DNA from: Cupriavidus nantongensis
GTDB taxonomy: Bacteria > Pseudomonadota > Gammaproteobacteria > Burkholderiales > Burkholderiaceae
Length of the DNA: 64,000 nt
Direction of reading: 5' to 3'
Assembly: GCF_001598055.1 (NCBI RefSeq)
Contig: NZ_CP014844.1
Span: 1,488,001-1,552,000, forward strand
Shown here: positions 1 to 9,195 of the stretch, piece by piece
Layout of the letters: every line of letters begins with the position of its first letter
How positions within the stretch are numbered: the stretch's first letter is position 1
Made by a program: the position numbers and the translations under genes
The notes under the pieces: model-generated
Told to the model about the DNA's origin: nothing
Databases searched by the model: none
The model's input: only the letters and a program-made list of their open reading frames with translations

Positions 1-1314
1 CACGGTCAGCCCCGCCGCCATGGCGTGGCCGCCGAACTTGAGCAGCATGCCGGGATGGCGCTTGGACACCAGGTCGAGCGCATCGCGCAGGTGGAAGCCC
101 GGGATCGAGCGGCCCGAGCCCTTGACGGTGGTGTCGTCGCCCGGCGCGAAGGTGATGGTCGGGCGGTGGAACTTGTCCTTCAGCCGCGACGCCACGATGC
201 CGATCACGCCCTGGTGCCAGGTATCGTTGAACACGCTGACGGTAAAGCGCGCCGACGGATCCGGCCCCGCCAGTCCGGCCATGGGCTGCTCCAGGAGCTG
301 CAGCGCCTCCTGCTGCATGCCGGCCTCGATGTCGCGCCGCTCGCGGTTCATGCTGTCCAGCTCCTGGGCGATTTCCCAGGCGCGGTTGGCATCGTCGGTC
401 AGCAGGCACTCGATGCCCAGCGACATGTCTGCCAGCCGGCCCGCCGCATTCAGGCGCGGGCCGAGGCCGAAGCCCAGGTCAAAGGTATTGGCGCGCGCCG
501 CCTCGCGCCCGGCGGCGCGGAACAGCGCGGCGACGCCGGGCTGCATCCGGCCGGCGCGCATGCGGCGCAGGCCCTGCGCCACCAGGATGCGGTTGTTGGT
601 GTCCAGCTTGACCACATCGGCCACCGTGCCCAGCGCCACCAGGTCCAGCAGCGTCTGCAGCGGCGGCTGGGTCTGCTGGGTGTAGACGCCGCGGCGGCGC
701 AGCTCGGCGCGCAGCGCCAGCAGCACGTAGAACATCACCCCCACGCCCGCCAGGTTCTTGCTGGGGAATTCGCAGCCCGGCTGGTTCGGGTTGACGATCA
801 CCGCGGCCTGCGGCAACTCCGAACCCGGCAGGTGGTGGTCGGTCACCACCACGTCGATGCCGAGCGCATTGGCCGCGGCGACGCCGTCGACGCTGGCGAT
901 GCCGTTGTCGACCGTGACGATCACGTCCGGATTCTGCTGCGCCGCCAGCGCGACGATTTCCGGCGTCAGGCCATAGCCGTACTCGAAGCGGTTGGGCACG
1001 ATGTACTCGACCCGCGCGCCCAGCATGCGCAGCCCGCGCACGCCCACCGCGCAGGCGGTGGCGCCGTCGCAGTCATAGTCGGCGACGATCAGCAGGCGCT
1101 TGCCGGCGGCGATGGCGTCGGCCAGGTAGGCTGCGGCGTGGTCGATCCCCTTCATGGCCGCGGGCGGCACCAGTTCGGGCAAATCGGTGGCCAGCTCGGC
1201 GGCACGGGCCACGCCGCGCGCGGCCAGGATGCGCGCCAGCGTCGGGTGCAGGCCGGTGGCGGCCAGCGCGCTGGCGTGTTCGGGGGAATACTGGCGGATG
1301 GCGATCCGGGTCAT
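1..1314 (-). CDS. recJ: Single-stranded-DNA-specific exonuclease RecJ (3' end cut by window edge)
   Basis: RecJ degrades single-stranded DNA 5'->3' in recombinational repair and mismatch excision. The visible 438 residues begin MTRIAIRQYS and carry the DHH-phosphoesterase motifs in order: DYDCDG at residues 79-84, the DNG motif near 136-138, DHH at 159-161, and the DHHA1-type GGHAMAAG close to the left edge. RecJ proteins are usually about 560-580 residues, so roughly 130 C-terminal residues (the OB-fold part) lie outside the window. The ATG at 1312-1314 is the natural start, since RecJ N-termini in this group begin this way. It lies downstream of the RpfE-type gene on the same strand, 59 bp away across a short tandem repeat. 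Identification is firm. Confidence 0.95.
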   Translation of the reverse strand, partial: MTRIAIRQYSPEHASALAATGLHPTLARILAARGVARAAELATDLPELVPPAAMKGIDHAAAYLADAIAAGKRLLIVADYDCDGATACAVGVRGLRMLGARVEYIVPNRFEYGYGLTPEIVALAAQQNPDVIVTVDNGIASVDGVAAANALGIDVVVTDHHLPGSELPQAAVIVNPNQPGCEFPSKNLAGVGVMFYVLLALRAELRRRGVYTQQTQPPLQTLLDLVALGTVADVVKLDTNNRILVAQGLRRMRAGRMQPGVAALFRAAGREAARANTFDLGFGLGPRLNAAGRLADMSLGIECLLTDDANRAWEIAQELDSMNRERRDIEAGMQQEALQLLEQPMAGLAGPDPSARFTVSVFNDTWHQGVIGIVASRLKDKFHRPTITFAPGDDTTVKGSGRSIPGFHLRDALDLVSKRHPGMLLKFGGHAMAAGLTV

Positions 1315-1340
1315 GGGCGGGGCGGCAGTGGGCGTCGGGC

Positions 1341-1379
1341 GATTGGTTCAGGCGATCGGTTCAGGCGATCGGTTCAGGC
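1341..1379. repeat. Three tandem copies of a 13-bp unit
   Basis: The unit gatcggttcaggc occurs three times head to tail (1341-1353 with one mismatch, 1354-1366, 1367-1379). It lies between recJ and the RpfE-type gene. The stop codon of the latter (tca, 1374-1376) is inside the last copy. Because 13 is not a multiple of 3, the tca of the three copies falls in all three minus-strand frames. Confidence 0.9.
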
Positions 1380-2504
1380 GGCGAGGGCGAGGTCGGACAG
1401 CAGCGCGCGCCAGTCGCCGCGCTGGCCCATGCCGCGCCAGAACTTGCGCAGGTCGGCGCGCCGCACGGTGAACTCGGCAAAATGGTTCTCGCCCCCCAGC
1501 ACCAGCGTGATGGCGCCGATCCGGCCCGCCGCCAGCGCTTCCAGCGCCGGACCGAACCAGTCGGCATCAAGTGCATGCATGCGGTCCAGCCACAGCCCCC
1601 AGTCCTCGGCGACATGCGCCTCGGTGGCGCTGTCGAGCATGGCCAGCACCGACCCTTCGAGCCCCGCTGCCCCGGCCAGCCCGGCCGGCGCCGGCAGCAC
1701 GCGGCTGCCGGCGGCCAGTGCCAGGCCGCTCAGGAAGGGGTCGTTGCTGAGCACCGTGTCGGCCAGCCGCGGCACCGGCTGCAGCGCGCCGCCGCCGTAC
1801 AGCCAGACCGAGTTGACCGGCACCTCGCCGGCGGCCTCGCGCGCCTGGTTGACGCGGTGGTCGAACCACGTCATCTGGATTTCGTTCTGCAGCCGGCGCC
1901 AGTCGCGCGCGCGCTCGCCGGCCTGCATCCAGATGTCGATATTGCGGCCCGCCGCGCGCAGCGGCGTGGTCGCCTCGAGCGGGCCGAACACGGCCTCGGG
2001 CAGGTACCAGCGCTGCGGGCAGGGCGTTTCCAGCGCGATGCCGGATTCCTGCAGCAGCGCGTCGATGGCCTCGCGCAGCGCGGTGGCTTCCTGCGGGCGC
2101 AGGCCGAGCTGGCCCGGCGGCATCAGCACCAGGTGATCGCGCGCGGCATGGATGTGCACCGGCTGCAGGCAGGCCCAGGATTGGCCGTCGGCGGTGGCCG
2201 GGGTGCCCGCCGGCGTGCCGGTGGCCGCGCCGGCGCTGTCGGCCAGCCGCATATAGGGCGCCAGCGGCACCCGCACCGTGTCCAGTCCGGCCTTGCCGGC
2301 CAGCCAGCGTTCCTGCGGCAGGCTGCGCAGGAAGGGGTCGTCGTGCCGCTCGCGCGGGCCGGGCGCGGCCCGGGTCAGCAACTTTCCGAGCGCCGGCAGC
2401 TCCAATTGCCGCAGCAGCGCGCCAGGGACGACATCGTCGCGGCCGTCGTCGCCGGCGCCGGGCGGGACGGAAAAGGGCACAATCAGGGTCAGGTGCGTCA
2501 TCAT
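1374..2504 (-). CDS. RpfE-type conserved hypothetical protein
   Basis: A 376-residue protein starting MMTHLTLIVPF. It resembles the conserved beta-/gamma-proteobacterial family annotated as 'regulatory protein RpfE type' or phosphoglycerate-mutase-like, which is often encoded next to recJ. No catalytic motif is clear to me. There is a conserved-looking C-terminal half with VWLYGGGALQP, DWFGPALEAL and ITLVLGGENHFAEF, and no signal peptide or membrane helix. It is transcribed toward recJ and divergently from lolC (91-bp gap). Two adjacent ATGs (2502-2504 and 2499-2501) make the start ambiguous by one residue. The biochemical role is unknown. The family assignment rests on the recJ neighbourhood and recalled family features, so confidence in function is low although the gene itself is clear. 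Confidence 0.7.
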   Translation of the reverse strand: MMTHLTLIVPFSVPPGAGDDGRDDVVPGALLRQLELPALGKLLTRAAPGPRERHDDPFLRSLPQERWLAGKAGLDTVRVPLAPYMRLADSAGAATGTPAGTPATADGQSWACLQPVHIHAARDHLVLMPPGQLGLRPQEATALREAIDALLQESGIALETPCPQRWYLPEAVFGPLEATTPLRAAGRNIDIWMQAGERARDWRRLQNEIQMTWFDHRVNQAREAAGEVPVNSVWLYGGGALQPVPRLADTVLSNDPFLSGLALAAGSRVLPAPAGLAGAAGLEGSVLAMLDSATEAHVAEDWGLWLDRMHALDADWFGPALEALAAGRIGAITLVLGGENHFAEFTVRRADLRKFWRGMGQRGDWRALLSDLALAA

Positions 2505-2595
2505 GGTGGCGAGATTGTAAACTCCCGGCTGCCCTGCGTGCCGCCGGCAGCGCCCCGACGGGCACAGGCGTTTTTCCGAAACAACAGGAATCCTC

Positions 2596-3846
2596 TTGAA
2601 ATTTCCCTACGAGTGGCAGATCGGCTGGCGTTACACCCGCGCAAGCAAGCGCGCCAGCCGCAACACCTTCATTTCGTTTATCTCGATGATCTCGATGCTG
2701 GGCATCGCGCTCGGCGTGGCCGCGCTGATCGTGGTGCTGTCGGTGATGAACGGGTTCCAGAAGGAAGTGCGCGACCGCATGCTGTCGGTGCTGGCGCATA
2801 TCGAGGTGATCGGCCCGTCGGCGCTGCCGGACTGGCAGAAGACTGCGGCCGAGGCGCTGCAGAACAAGGAGGTGGTCGGTGCCGCCCCCTACGTGGCGGC
2901 GCAGGCCATGCTGACCCGCGACGATGCCGTGCGCGGCGTGCTGCTGCGCGGCGTGGAGCCATCGCAGGAGCCCAAGGTATCGGAGATCGGCAGCCAGTTC
3001 CGCGCCGGCAGCATGGCGGCGCTGGTGCCGGGCAGCTTCGGCATCGCGCTGGGCAACGAACTGGCCAATGCCATGGGCGTCCAGGTCGGCGACAAGGTCA
3101 CGCTGCTGGCGCCGCAGGGCACCATCACGCCGGCGGGCGTGCTGCCGCGGCTCAAGCAGTTCACCGTGGTGGGCGTGTTCTCGTCCGGGCACTTCGAGTT
3201 CGACAGCGCGCTGGCGCTGGTCAACCTGCAGGACGCCGAGACCCTGTTCCGCCTGAGCGGCCCCACCGGCGTGCGCCTGAAGCTGCAGGACATGCAGCGC
3301 GCGCCGCTGGTGGCGCAGGAACTGGCCGGCACCATGTCGGGCGAGCTTTACCTGCGCGACTGGTCGAAGCAGAACCGCAACTGGTTTGCCGCGGTGCAGA
3401 CCGAGAAGCGGATGATGTTCATCATCCTGACGCTGATCATCGCGGTGGCCGCGTTCAACCTGGTGTCGACGCTGGTGATGACCGTCACCGACAAGCAGGC
3501 CGATATCGCCATCCTGCGCACCATGGGCGCGCAGCCAGGCTCGATCATGAAGATCTTCATCGTGCAGGGCGTGGCCATCGGCTTTATCGGCACGCTGCTG
3601 GGGGTGGCCGGCGGCACGCTGATCGCCACCAATATCGATGTGATCGTGCCCTTTATCGAGCGGGTGCTGCACGTGCAGTTCCTGCCGCGCGACATCTATT
3701 TCATCAGCCAACTGCCTTCCGATCCCCGCGTGAACGACATCGCCACCATCGGCATCATCTCTTTCGTGCTGGCCACGCTGGCCACGCTCTATCCCAGCTG
3801 GCGCGCCGCCCGCGTCAACCCGGCGGAGGCGCTGCGCTATGAGTGA
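2596..3846 (+). CDS. lolC: Lipoprotein-releasing ABC transporter permease (LolC/LolE family)
   Basis: Inner-membrane permease of the Lol system, which extracts mature outer-membrane lipoproteins from the inner membrane and passes them to LolA. The 416-residue protein has the classic layout: one N-terminal helix (about residues 24-52, rich in I/L/V), a large periplasmic domain, then three C-terminal helices (about 272-300, 320-350, 376-400), and the family-typical ending PAEALRYE. It starts at TTG (2596-2598), preceded by AGGAA at 2586-2590. No in-frame ATG fits the conserved N-terminus. The stop overlaps the lolD start by 8 nt, implying translational coupling. Only one permease gene is present here, whereas E. 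coli has lolC and lolE. Confidence 0.95.
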   Translation: MKFPYEWQIGWRYTRASKRASRNTFISFISMISMLGIALGVAALIVVLSVMNGFQKEVRDRMLSVLAHIEVIGPSALPDWQKTAAEALQNKEVVGAAPYVAAQAMLTRDDAVRGVLLRGVEPSQEPKVSEIGSQFRAGSMAALVPGSFGIALGNELANAMGVQVGDKVTLLAPQGTITPAGVLPRLKQFTVVGVFSSGHFEFDSALALVNLQDAETLFRLSGPTGVRLKLQDMQRAPLVAQELAGTMSGELYLRDWSKQNRNWFAAVQTEKRMMFIILTLIIAVAAFNLVSTLVMTVTDKQADIAILRTMGAQPGSIMKIFIVQGVAIGFIGTLLGVAGGTLIATNIDVIVPFIERVLHVQFLPRDIYFISQLPSDPRVNDIATIGIISFVLATLATLYPSWRAARVNPAEALRYE

Positions 3847-4579
3847 AGCCGTGCTGCAAGCCGATACTTCCACGCCCGCTCCGGGCCTGCCGCGCACCGG
3901 TGCACCGGTGCTGGTGGCCGAGGGCCTGACCAAGCGCTTCCGCCAGGGCGAGCTCGACGTCGAGGTGCTGCGCGGCGTCGACGTGCGCGTCAACGCGGGC
4001 GAGAAGGTGGCCATCGTCGGTGCCTCGGGCTCGGGCAAGAGCACGCTGCTGCATGTGCTGGGCGGGCTCGACGAGCCCGATTCCGGCCGCGTCGCGCTGC
4101 TCGGCAAGCCCTTCACGGCGCTGCGCGAGCGCGAGCGCAACGTGGTGCGCAACCGCTCGCTGGGCTTTGTCTACCAGTTCCACCACCTGCTGCCGGAATT
4201 CACCGCGCTCGACAACGTGGCGATGCCGCTGCGCATCCGCGGCCTGACCCAGCCCGCGGCGCGCGAGGTTGCGCAGGCGATGCTGGAGCGCGTCGGGCTG
4301 GGCGGGCGCTCGCGCCACCGGCCGGGCGAGCTGTCCGGCGGCGAGCGCCAGCGCGTCGCGATTGCGCGCGCGCTGGTGGGCCAGCCGGCCTGCGTGCTGG
4401 CCGACGAGCCCACCGGCAATCTCGACGACCACACCGCCGGCGGCGTCTACGACCTGATGCTGGAGCTGTCGCGCACGCTCGGCACCAGCTTCGTCATCGT
4501 CACCCACGACCTCGACCTCGCCGGCCGCTGCGACCGCGTGCTGCGGCTGCGCGACGGCCACCTGCACCAGGAACGCTGA
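3839..4579 (+). CDS. lolD: Lipoprotein-releasing ABC transporter ATPase LolD
   Basis: ATPase subunit that powers lipoprotein release with LolC/E. The 246 residues contain Walker A GASGSGKS (61-68), a Q-loop ([15 protein letters not shown]) whose HHLLPEF stretch is typical of LolD, the signature LSGGERQR, Walker B with DEPTGNLD, and the switch His in VTHDLDL. The first 20 or so residues are a Pro/Thr-rich extension before the conserved VLVAEGLTK. The start ATG lies inside the last codons of lolC, so the two proteins are probably made from one message in matched amounts. Confidence 0.96.
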   Translation: MSEAVLQADTSTPAPGLPRTGAPVLVAEGLTKRFRQGELDVEVLRGVDVRVNAGEKVAIVGASGSGKSTLLHVLGGLDEPDSGRVALLGKPFTALRERERNVVRNRSLGFVYQFHHLLPEFTALDNVAMPLRIRGLTQPAAREVAQAMLERVGLGGRSRHRPGELSGGERQRVAIARALVGQPACVLADEPTGNLDDHTAGGVYDLMLELSRTLGTSFVIVTHDLDLAGRCDRVLRLRDGHLHQER

Positions 4580-4592
4580 CGCGGCCGCGGCC

Positions 4593-5453
4593 ATGTGGAT
4601 CGACACCCATTGCCACCTCGATGCCGGCGAGTTCGACGCGGACCGCGGGCAGGTTGCCGACGCGGCCGAGGCCGCCGGCGTGCGCGGCATCGTGGTGCCG
4701 GCGGTGGCCGCGTGGAATTTCGACACCGTGCGCGCGCTGGCGCAGCGCGATCCGCGCTGCGTCTATGCGCTGGGCATCCACCCGCTGTGCTCGCCCGGCG
4801 CGGGCCAGCCCGAGCTCGACGCGCTGCGGCGCCAGGTCGCCGCCAGCATGGGCGACCCGCGCTTCGTCGGCATCGGCGAGATCGGGCTCGACTTCTTCGT
4901 CGCCGGGCTGGATGCGGACCATCAGACCTGGCTCTACGTCGAACAGCTGAAGATCGCACGCGAGTTCGACCTGCCGGTGCTGCTGCATGTGCGCAAGTCG
5001 CAGGACCAGGTCGGCGCGCAGCTGCGCAAGCTCGGCGTCAAGCGCGGCATCGCCCACGCCTTCAACGGCAGCCACGAGCAGGCGCGGCGCTTCGTCGAGC
5101 AGGGCCTGAAGCTGGGCTTCGGCGGCAACGTCACCTTCAGCCGCGCGCGCCAGATCCGTCGGCTGGCGACCGAGCTGCCGCTGGAGGCGCTGGTGCTGGA
5201 AACCGATGCGCCGGACATCGCGCCGGCCTGGCTGTCGGACGACCAGTTCGGCGAACAGCACAAGGCCCGCAACACGCCGGCGCAGGTGGCGGGCGTGGCG
5301 CGCGTGCTGGCGGAACTGCGCGGCATCGACGCCCTGACGCTGGCGCAGGCGACCTGGCGCAATGCCGTGGCGGCGCTGCCGCGGCTGGCGGCGTTTGCCG
5401 ACACCATGGCGCCTCCGCTCGCTGGCGGTCACACAACTTCCACGCCTTCTTGA
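4593..5453 (+). CDS. TatD-family metal-dependent hydrolase/DNase
   Basis: Cytoplasmic amidohydrolase-fold nuclease of the TatD/YcfH/YjjV family. The 286 residues start MWIDTHCHLD, giving the metal-binding HxH at residues 6 and 8. Further ligands are the Glu in GIGEIGLDFF, the His in LLHVRKSQ, the His in AHAFNGSHEQ and the Asp in LETDAPD. It follows lolD by 13 bp and is probably in the same operon. Members have 3'->5' DNase activity in DNA repair or D-aminoacyl-tRNA deacylase-like activity. Which applies here cannot be read from sequence. Confidence 0.93.
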   Translation: MWIDTHCHLDAGEFDADRGQVADAAEAAGVRGIVVPAVAAWNFDTVRALAQRDPRCVYALGIHPLCSPGAGQPELDALRRQVAASMGDPRFVGIGEIGLDFFVAGLDADHQTWLYVEQLKIAREFDLPVLLHVRKSQDQVGAQLRKLGVKRGIAHAFNGSHEQARRFVEQGLKLGFGGNVTFSRARQIRRLATELPLEALVLETDAPDIAPAWLSDDQFGEQHKARNTPAQVAGVARVLAELRGIDALTLAQATWRNAVAALPRLAAFADTMAPPLAGGHTTSTPS

Positions 5454-5524
5454 CAGGCTGACAAGCTTGCCGCGGCTGCGCGCGGGTACAACTCCGGTCA
5501 TGCAAGATCAACTGGAGAGGTGCG

Positions 5525-7957
5525 ATGCGTCGCTTCGTGGTGGCATTCGTGGCCGGATGCTGGACCCTGCAGCAGCAGTCGACGCTGCCGCAGCCGCACG
5601 GCCTGCGCCTGGGCGCCATGCTGCTGGCCTTGTGCGCCATCGGCATGGCCCTGCGGGGCAGGCGCCTGCCGGTCATGCTGCAGGCCCTGGCGCTGGCCGC
5701 GCTGGCCTTTGCCATCGCGTTCTGCTGGGCCGCCTGGCGCGCCGAGCTGCGCCTGCGCGAATGGCTGCCGGTGGTGCTGGAAGCGCGCGACCTCGACGTG
5801 CGCGGCGTGGTATCCGGGCTGCCCAGCCAAACCGCCACCGGCACACGCTTCGCGTTCACTGTCGAAGCGTCAGCCGGTTCCGACCCGCCGCTGCCGCGCC
5901 GGGTCATCCTCAACTGGCGCGACGCGCCGCCTGAGTTGAGGCCGGGACAGCGCTTCACGCTGACGCTGCGGCTGCGGCGCCCGCGCGGTCTCGCCAATCC
6001 CTTCGGCTTCGATTACGCCTACTGGCTGCTGGCACAAGGCTATGGCGCGACCGGCTACGTGCGCCGCGCCCTCGGTCCGCCGCAGGATGCCGCCGGCGAG
6101 CGGCTGGCCTGGCGCATCGAGGCCCGGCGTGCCGCCGTGCGCGACCACCTGCGCGCCGCGCTGCCGGCCGGGGCGCGCTATGGCGCGGTGCTGGTCGCGC
6201 TGGTGATCGGCGACCAGCGCGGCATCGAGGCGAGCGACTGGCAGTTGTTCCGGCGCACGGGCGTGAGCCACCTGGTCGCCATTTCGGGGCTGCATATCAC
6301 CATGGTGGCCGGCATGGCGGCAGCGTTCACCGGATTGCTGTGGCGCCATTCGTTCGGCCTTGGCGGCTACCTGCGCCGGCCGCTGCCGCTGTGGCTGCCG
6401 GCGCGGCAAGCCGCGCTGGCGATGGCGGTGGCCACCGCGCTGGGCTACGGCATGCTGGCCGGCATGCAGATCCCGGCGCTGCGCACCGTTGCCATGCTCT
6501 GCGTCGCGGCGGTTGCGGTGTGGGGGGCGCGGGCGCCGCCGGCGTCGGTGGTGCTGGCGTGGGCGGCGCTGGTGGCGTTGCTGCTGGATCCGTGGGCGGT
6601 GATGCTGCCCGGCTTCTGGCTGTCCTTCGGTGCCGTCGCGGTGATCTTCTTCGCTGCCCGGCCGGGACGCGACGCCGCGATCGCAGGGCGCTGGCAACGG
6701 CTGCGGGCCGCGCTTGCCGCGGCAGCGCGTACCCAGTGGGCTGTGACCATCGGGCTGGTGCCGCTGACGCTGCTGCTGTTCGGCCAGGTGTCGGTGGTAT
6801 CGCCGTTCGCCAATGCGCTGGCGATCCCGGTGGTCAGCCTGCTGGTGACGCCGCTGGCGCTGCTGGGCGCCGCGCTGCCGCTGTGGCTGGCCGTGCCGGT
6901 GATGGCGGTCGCCCACTTTGCCATGCAGGGACTGGCTGCCGTGCTGCAATGGTTTTCGATGCTGCCCGGGGCGATGTGGGAGGCCGCCAGCGCGGGACCG
7001 GTGGCGCTGCTGCTGGCCGCGCTTGGCGTGGCGCTGCAGGTGGCGCCCGTGGCTTCGGCTCGCCTGCGCCGGCATGGCGCACTGCTGATGCTGCCGATGC
7101 TGGTGGCGCGCGGCCCGCCGGTGGCCGACGGCCAGTTCCGCGCGGTGATGTTCGACGTCGGGCAGGGCACGGCGGTGCTGGTGCGCACGCGCACGCATGC
7201 GCTGCTGTATGACACCGGGCCGGGCTATGCCAGCGGATCCAGCGCGGGCGCGCAGGTAGTGGTGCCGCTATTGCGCGCCGAGGGAGTGACGCGGCTCGAT
7301 CACCTGATGGTCAGCCATGAAGACATCGACCATGCCGGCGGCGTCGCGGACATTGTGGGAACGGTTGACGTGGTGGCACGCAGCACTGGTGCGCCTGCCG
7401 GCCACCCGCTGCTGGGAGCTCACCATCCTGAGGCTGGTCCAGCCGAATGGAGTCCATGCGCAGCGGGACAGCAATGGCAGTGGGACGGCGTGCGCTTTGC
7501 CGTGCTGCACCCGCTGCCGGAGCAGTCGCAGCAGGCCGCCATCGCCAGCAACGCGCGCAGTTGCGTGCTGCGCGTGGACGCCGCCGCGCACAGCCTGCTG
7601 CTGACCGGCGATATCGGCGTGGCGCAGGAGCGGGCGTTGATCGGGCGCTTGCCGACAGGGGCGTTGCGTGCCGACGTGCTGGTGGTGGCGCATCACGGCA
7701 GCGCTACGTCGTCCGGCGCGGACTGGATCGAGGCGGTCGGGCCCGCGGCCGCAGTGTTTCAGCTGGGCTATGGCAACCGCTATCGCCATCCGAACGCCGA
7801 AGTCTGGGAGCGCTTTGGCCGCGCGGGCATCCTGCGCTATCGCACCGACGAAACCGGCGCCGTGACCATGGACACGGCGCGCGCGGATTACACGCTGTCG
7901 ATGTTCCGACAGGCGGAGCTGCGCTACTGGCGGGAACGGCCGCCGGCGCCACGCTAG
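5525..7957 (+). CDS. comEC: DNA internalization-related competence protein ComEC/Rec2
   Basis: Inner-membrane channel for uptake of single-stranded DNA during natural transformation. The 810 residues show an N-terminal membrane segment region (about 20-70), a DUF4131-type soluble domain, the polytopic Competence domain with the conserved HLVAISGLHI motif, and a C-terminal metallo-beta-lactamase-like domain (about 535-790) containing VSHEDIDHAGG and AHHGSATSS. The length is normal for a full ComEC with the C-terminal domain. A GGAGAGG ribosome-binding site (5513-5519) precedes the ATG. Its presence intact suggests, but does not prove, that the organism has or had competence. Confidence 0.94.
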   Translation: MRRFVVAFVAGCWTLQQQSTLPQPHGLRLGAMLLALCAIGMALRGRRLPVMLQALALAALAFAIAFCWAAWRAELRLREWLPVVLEARDLDVRGVVSGLPSQTATGTRFAFTVEASAGSDPPLPRRVILNWRDAPPELRPGQRFTLTLRLRRPRGLANPFGFDYAYWLLAQGYGATGYVRRALGPPQDAAGERLAWRIEARRAAVRDHLRAALPAGARYGAVLVALVIGDQRGIEASDWQLFRRTGVSHLVAISGLHITMVAGMAAAFTGLLWRHSFGLGGYLRRPLPLWLPARQAALAMAVATALGYGMLAGMQIPALRTVAMLCVAAVAVWGARAPPASVVLAWAALVALLLDPWAVMLPGFWLSFGAVAVIFFAARPGRDAAIAGRWQRLRAALAAAARTQWAVTIGLVPLTLLLFGQVSVVSPFANALAIPVVSLLVTPLALLGAALPLWLAVPVMAVAHFAMQGLAAVLQWFSMLPGAMWEAASAGPVALLLAALGVALQVAPVASARLRRHGALLMLPMLVARGPPVADGQFRAVMFDVGQGTAVLVRTRTHALLYDTGPGYASGSSAGAQVVVPLLRAEGVTRLDHLMVSHEDIDHAGGVADIVGTVDVVARSTGAPAGHPLLGAHHPEAGPAEWSPCAAGQQWQWDGVRFAVLHPLPEQSQQAAIASNARSCVLRVDAAAHSLLLTGDIGVAQERALIGRLPTGALRADVLVVAHHGSATSSGADWIEAVGPAAAVFQLGYGNRYRHPNAEVWERFGRAGILRYRTDETGAVTMDTARADYTLSMFRQAELRYWRERPPAPR

Positions 7958-7978
7958 CGCGCGGGATGCCGCCAGCGG

Positions 7979-8932
7979 TCAGCCGGCCTTGCGGCGGCCG
8001 GGGCGTGCGGCGGGCGGTGTGGGCTTGGCGGGCGTAGACGGCATGGCAGACTCGGCCGCCGCGGCGCGCCCGCGGCTGCGAGCCGGTGCCGGCTCGGCCC
8101 CGGCGATGCGCCGCTCGCGCAGATGCGCCTTGGCGCGCTGCAGGCGCGGCGCGACGGTGTCGGCGCGCGCCAGCGCGACGCCGGCGGCTAGCACGTCGCC
8201 CAGCACCAGGTGGCTGATGCGCGAGGTCATCGGCGTGTAGACCTCGCTGTCTTCCTCGACGTCCGAGAACACGCAGACATCGGCCAGCCGGGCCAGCGGC
8301 GAGCCGCTATGGGTCAGCGCCAGCACGCTGGCGCCGCTGCTGCGCGCCAGCGTGGCGGCGGTCAGCATGTCCCAGGTGCGGCCGCTGTTGGAGACCAGCA
8401 CGGCCACGTCGCCCGGCGCCAGCAGCGCCGCCGACATGCTGAACACGTGCGGGTCGGCATAGGCGACGGTCGGCATGCCCAGGCGGAAGAACTTGTGCTG
8501 CAGGTCTAGCGCGACGATGCCGGAGTTGCCACAGCCATAGAACTCGATGCGGCGCGCGCCGGCGAGCAGCCGGATGCCATGCTCGATCTGGTCGGCCGAC
8601 AGTGCGTTGCGCACACTCATCAGCGTGGCAATGGTGCGGTCGAACACCTTGCCGGCGATGTCAGCCGGGCGGTCGTCGGCGGCGACATCCTGGTGCACGA
8701 AAGGGGTGCCGCCGCCGACGTTCTGCGCGAACTGCAGCTTGAATTCGCGGAAGCCGTCGTAGCCCAGTGCCGCGCAGAAGCGCGCGATGGTGGGTTGCGA
8801 CACGCCGGCGCGCTCGGCCAGTTCCGGCATCGACAGCCGGATCACGGCGGCGCCGTGGCGGGCGACATAGTCGGCCAGGCGGCGTTCTGAAGGACGAAGG
8901 GTGTCGTAGACGGCAAGGATGCGGTCGCGCAT
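7979..8932 (-). CDS. RpiR/HexR-family transcriptional regulator
   Basis: A 317-residue regulator with an N-terminal RpiR-type helix-turn-helix (about 1-77: RPSERRLADYVARH, then ELAERAGVSQPTIARFCAALGYDGFREFK) and a SIS sugar-phosphate-binding domain (about 123-255, with EFYGCGNSG and LVSNSGRTWDM). The last 50 residues are a Pro/Ala/Arg-rich tail not expected in HexR. It is divergent from edd-gntK. Matching 15-bp palindromes lie in front of its own start and of edd, so the natural reading is a HexR-type repressor that senses 2-keto-3-deoxy-6-phosphogluconate or a related sugar phosphate and represses both units. The ligand is inferred from the HexR family. Start ATG is at 8930-8932. Confidence 0.88.
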   Translation of the reverse strand: MRDRILAVYDTLRPSERRLADYVARHGAAVIRLSMPELAERAGVSQPTIARFCAALGYDGFREFKLQFAQNVGGGTPFVHQDVAADDRPADIAGKVFDRTIATLMSVRNALSADQIEHGIRLLAGARRIEFYGCGNSGIVALDLQHKFFRLGMPTVAYADPHVFSMSAALLAPGDVAVLVSNSGRTWDMLTAATLARSSGASVLALTHSGSPLARLADVCVFSDVEEDSEVYTPMTSRISHLVLGDVLAAGVALARADTVAPRLQRAKAHLRERRIAGAEPAPARSRGRAAAAESAMPSTPAKPTPPAARPGRRKAG

Positions 8933-8966
8933 GGCGGCAGGCGGCGGTGTCGGTATTGGAAGAATA

Positions 8967-8981
8967 TGTAGAGATTCTACA
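8967..8981. promoter_or_regulatory. Candidate HexR-type operator (own gene side)
   Basis: TGTAGAGATTCTACA is an inverted repeat TGTAGA-N3-TCTACA, extended by one further A/T pair on each side (8966-8982). It lies 35 bp upstream of the regulator's start codon and shares both half-sites exactly with the palindrome at 9119-9133. This suggests autoregulation. Confidence 0.75.
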
Positions 8982-9101
8982 TCGGTTGGCGCCGCATCTT
9001 GCCTTAAGGGCTACGTGTCGTGCTCTTCGGGTTTGCCCTGATTCCGGATTTTTCTGCGGGAATTGTCTGCCTTGATGGGTCGACGCCCGGCGCGCGCCCG
9101 G

Positions 9102-9107
9102 TATAAT
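9102..9107 (+). promoter_or_regulatory. Probable -10 box of the edd promoter
   Basis: A perfect TATAAT in the context GGTATAATGGCG. No convincing -35 hexamer is seen at 16-18 bp upstream. The predicted start site (about 9114) is immediately before the palindrome at 9119-9133, so bound repressor would block promoter clearance. Confidence 0.6.
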
Positions 9108-9118
9108 GGCGCCCGATC

Positions 9119-9133
9119 TGTAGAAAATCTACA
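9119..9133. promoter_or_regulatory. Candidate HexR-type operator (edd side)
   Basis: TGTAGAAAATCTACA has the same half-sites (TGTAGA/TCTACA) and the same 3-bp centre length as the copy at 8967-8981. It sits just downstream of the edd -10 box, the expected place for a repressor site. Confidence 0.78.
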
Positions 9134-9195
9134 GGCGATAGCGTCGCTGCGGCGCCGCTCGCCACGTCCATTCCGCCCACAAGGACCGTCACGCC

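Noticed and set aside
25..4152. Long plus- and minus-strand open frames over recJ, the RpfE-type gene and lolC
   Set aside because: They are antisense or shifted shadows of GC-rich genes: composition is dominated by Arg, Ala, Gly and Pro, and no family motif or ribosome-binding site is visible. The real genes in other frames explain the DNA.
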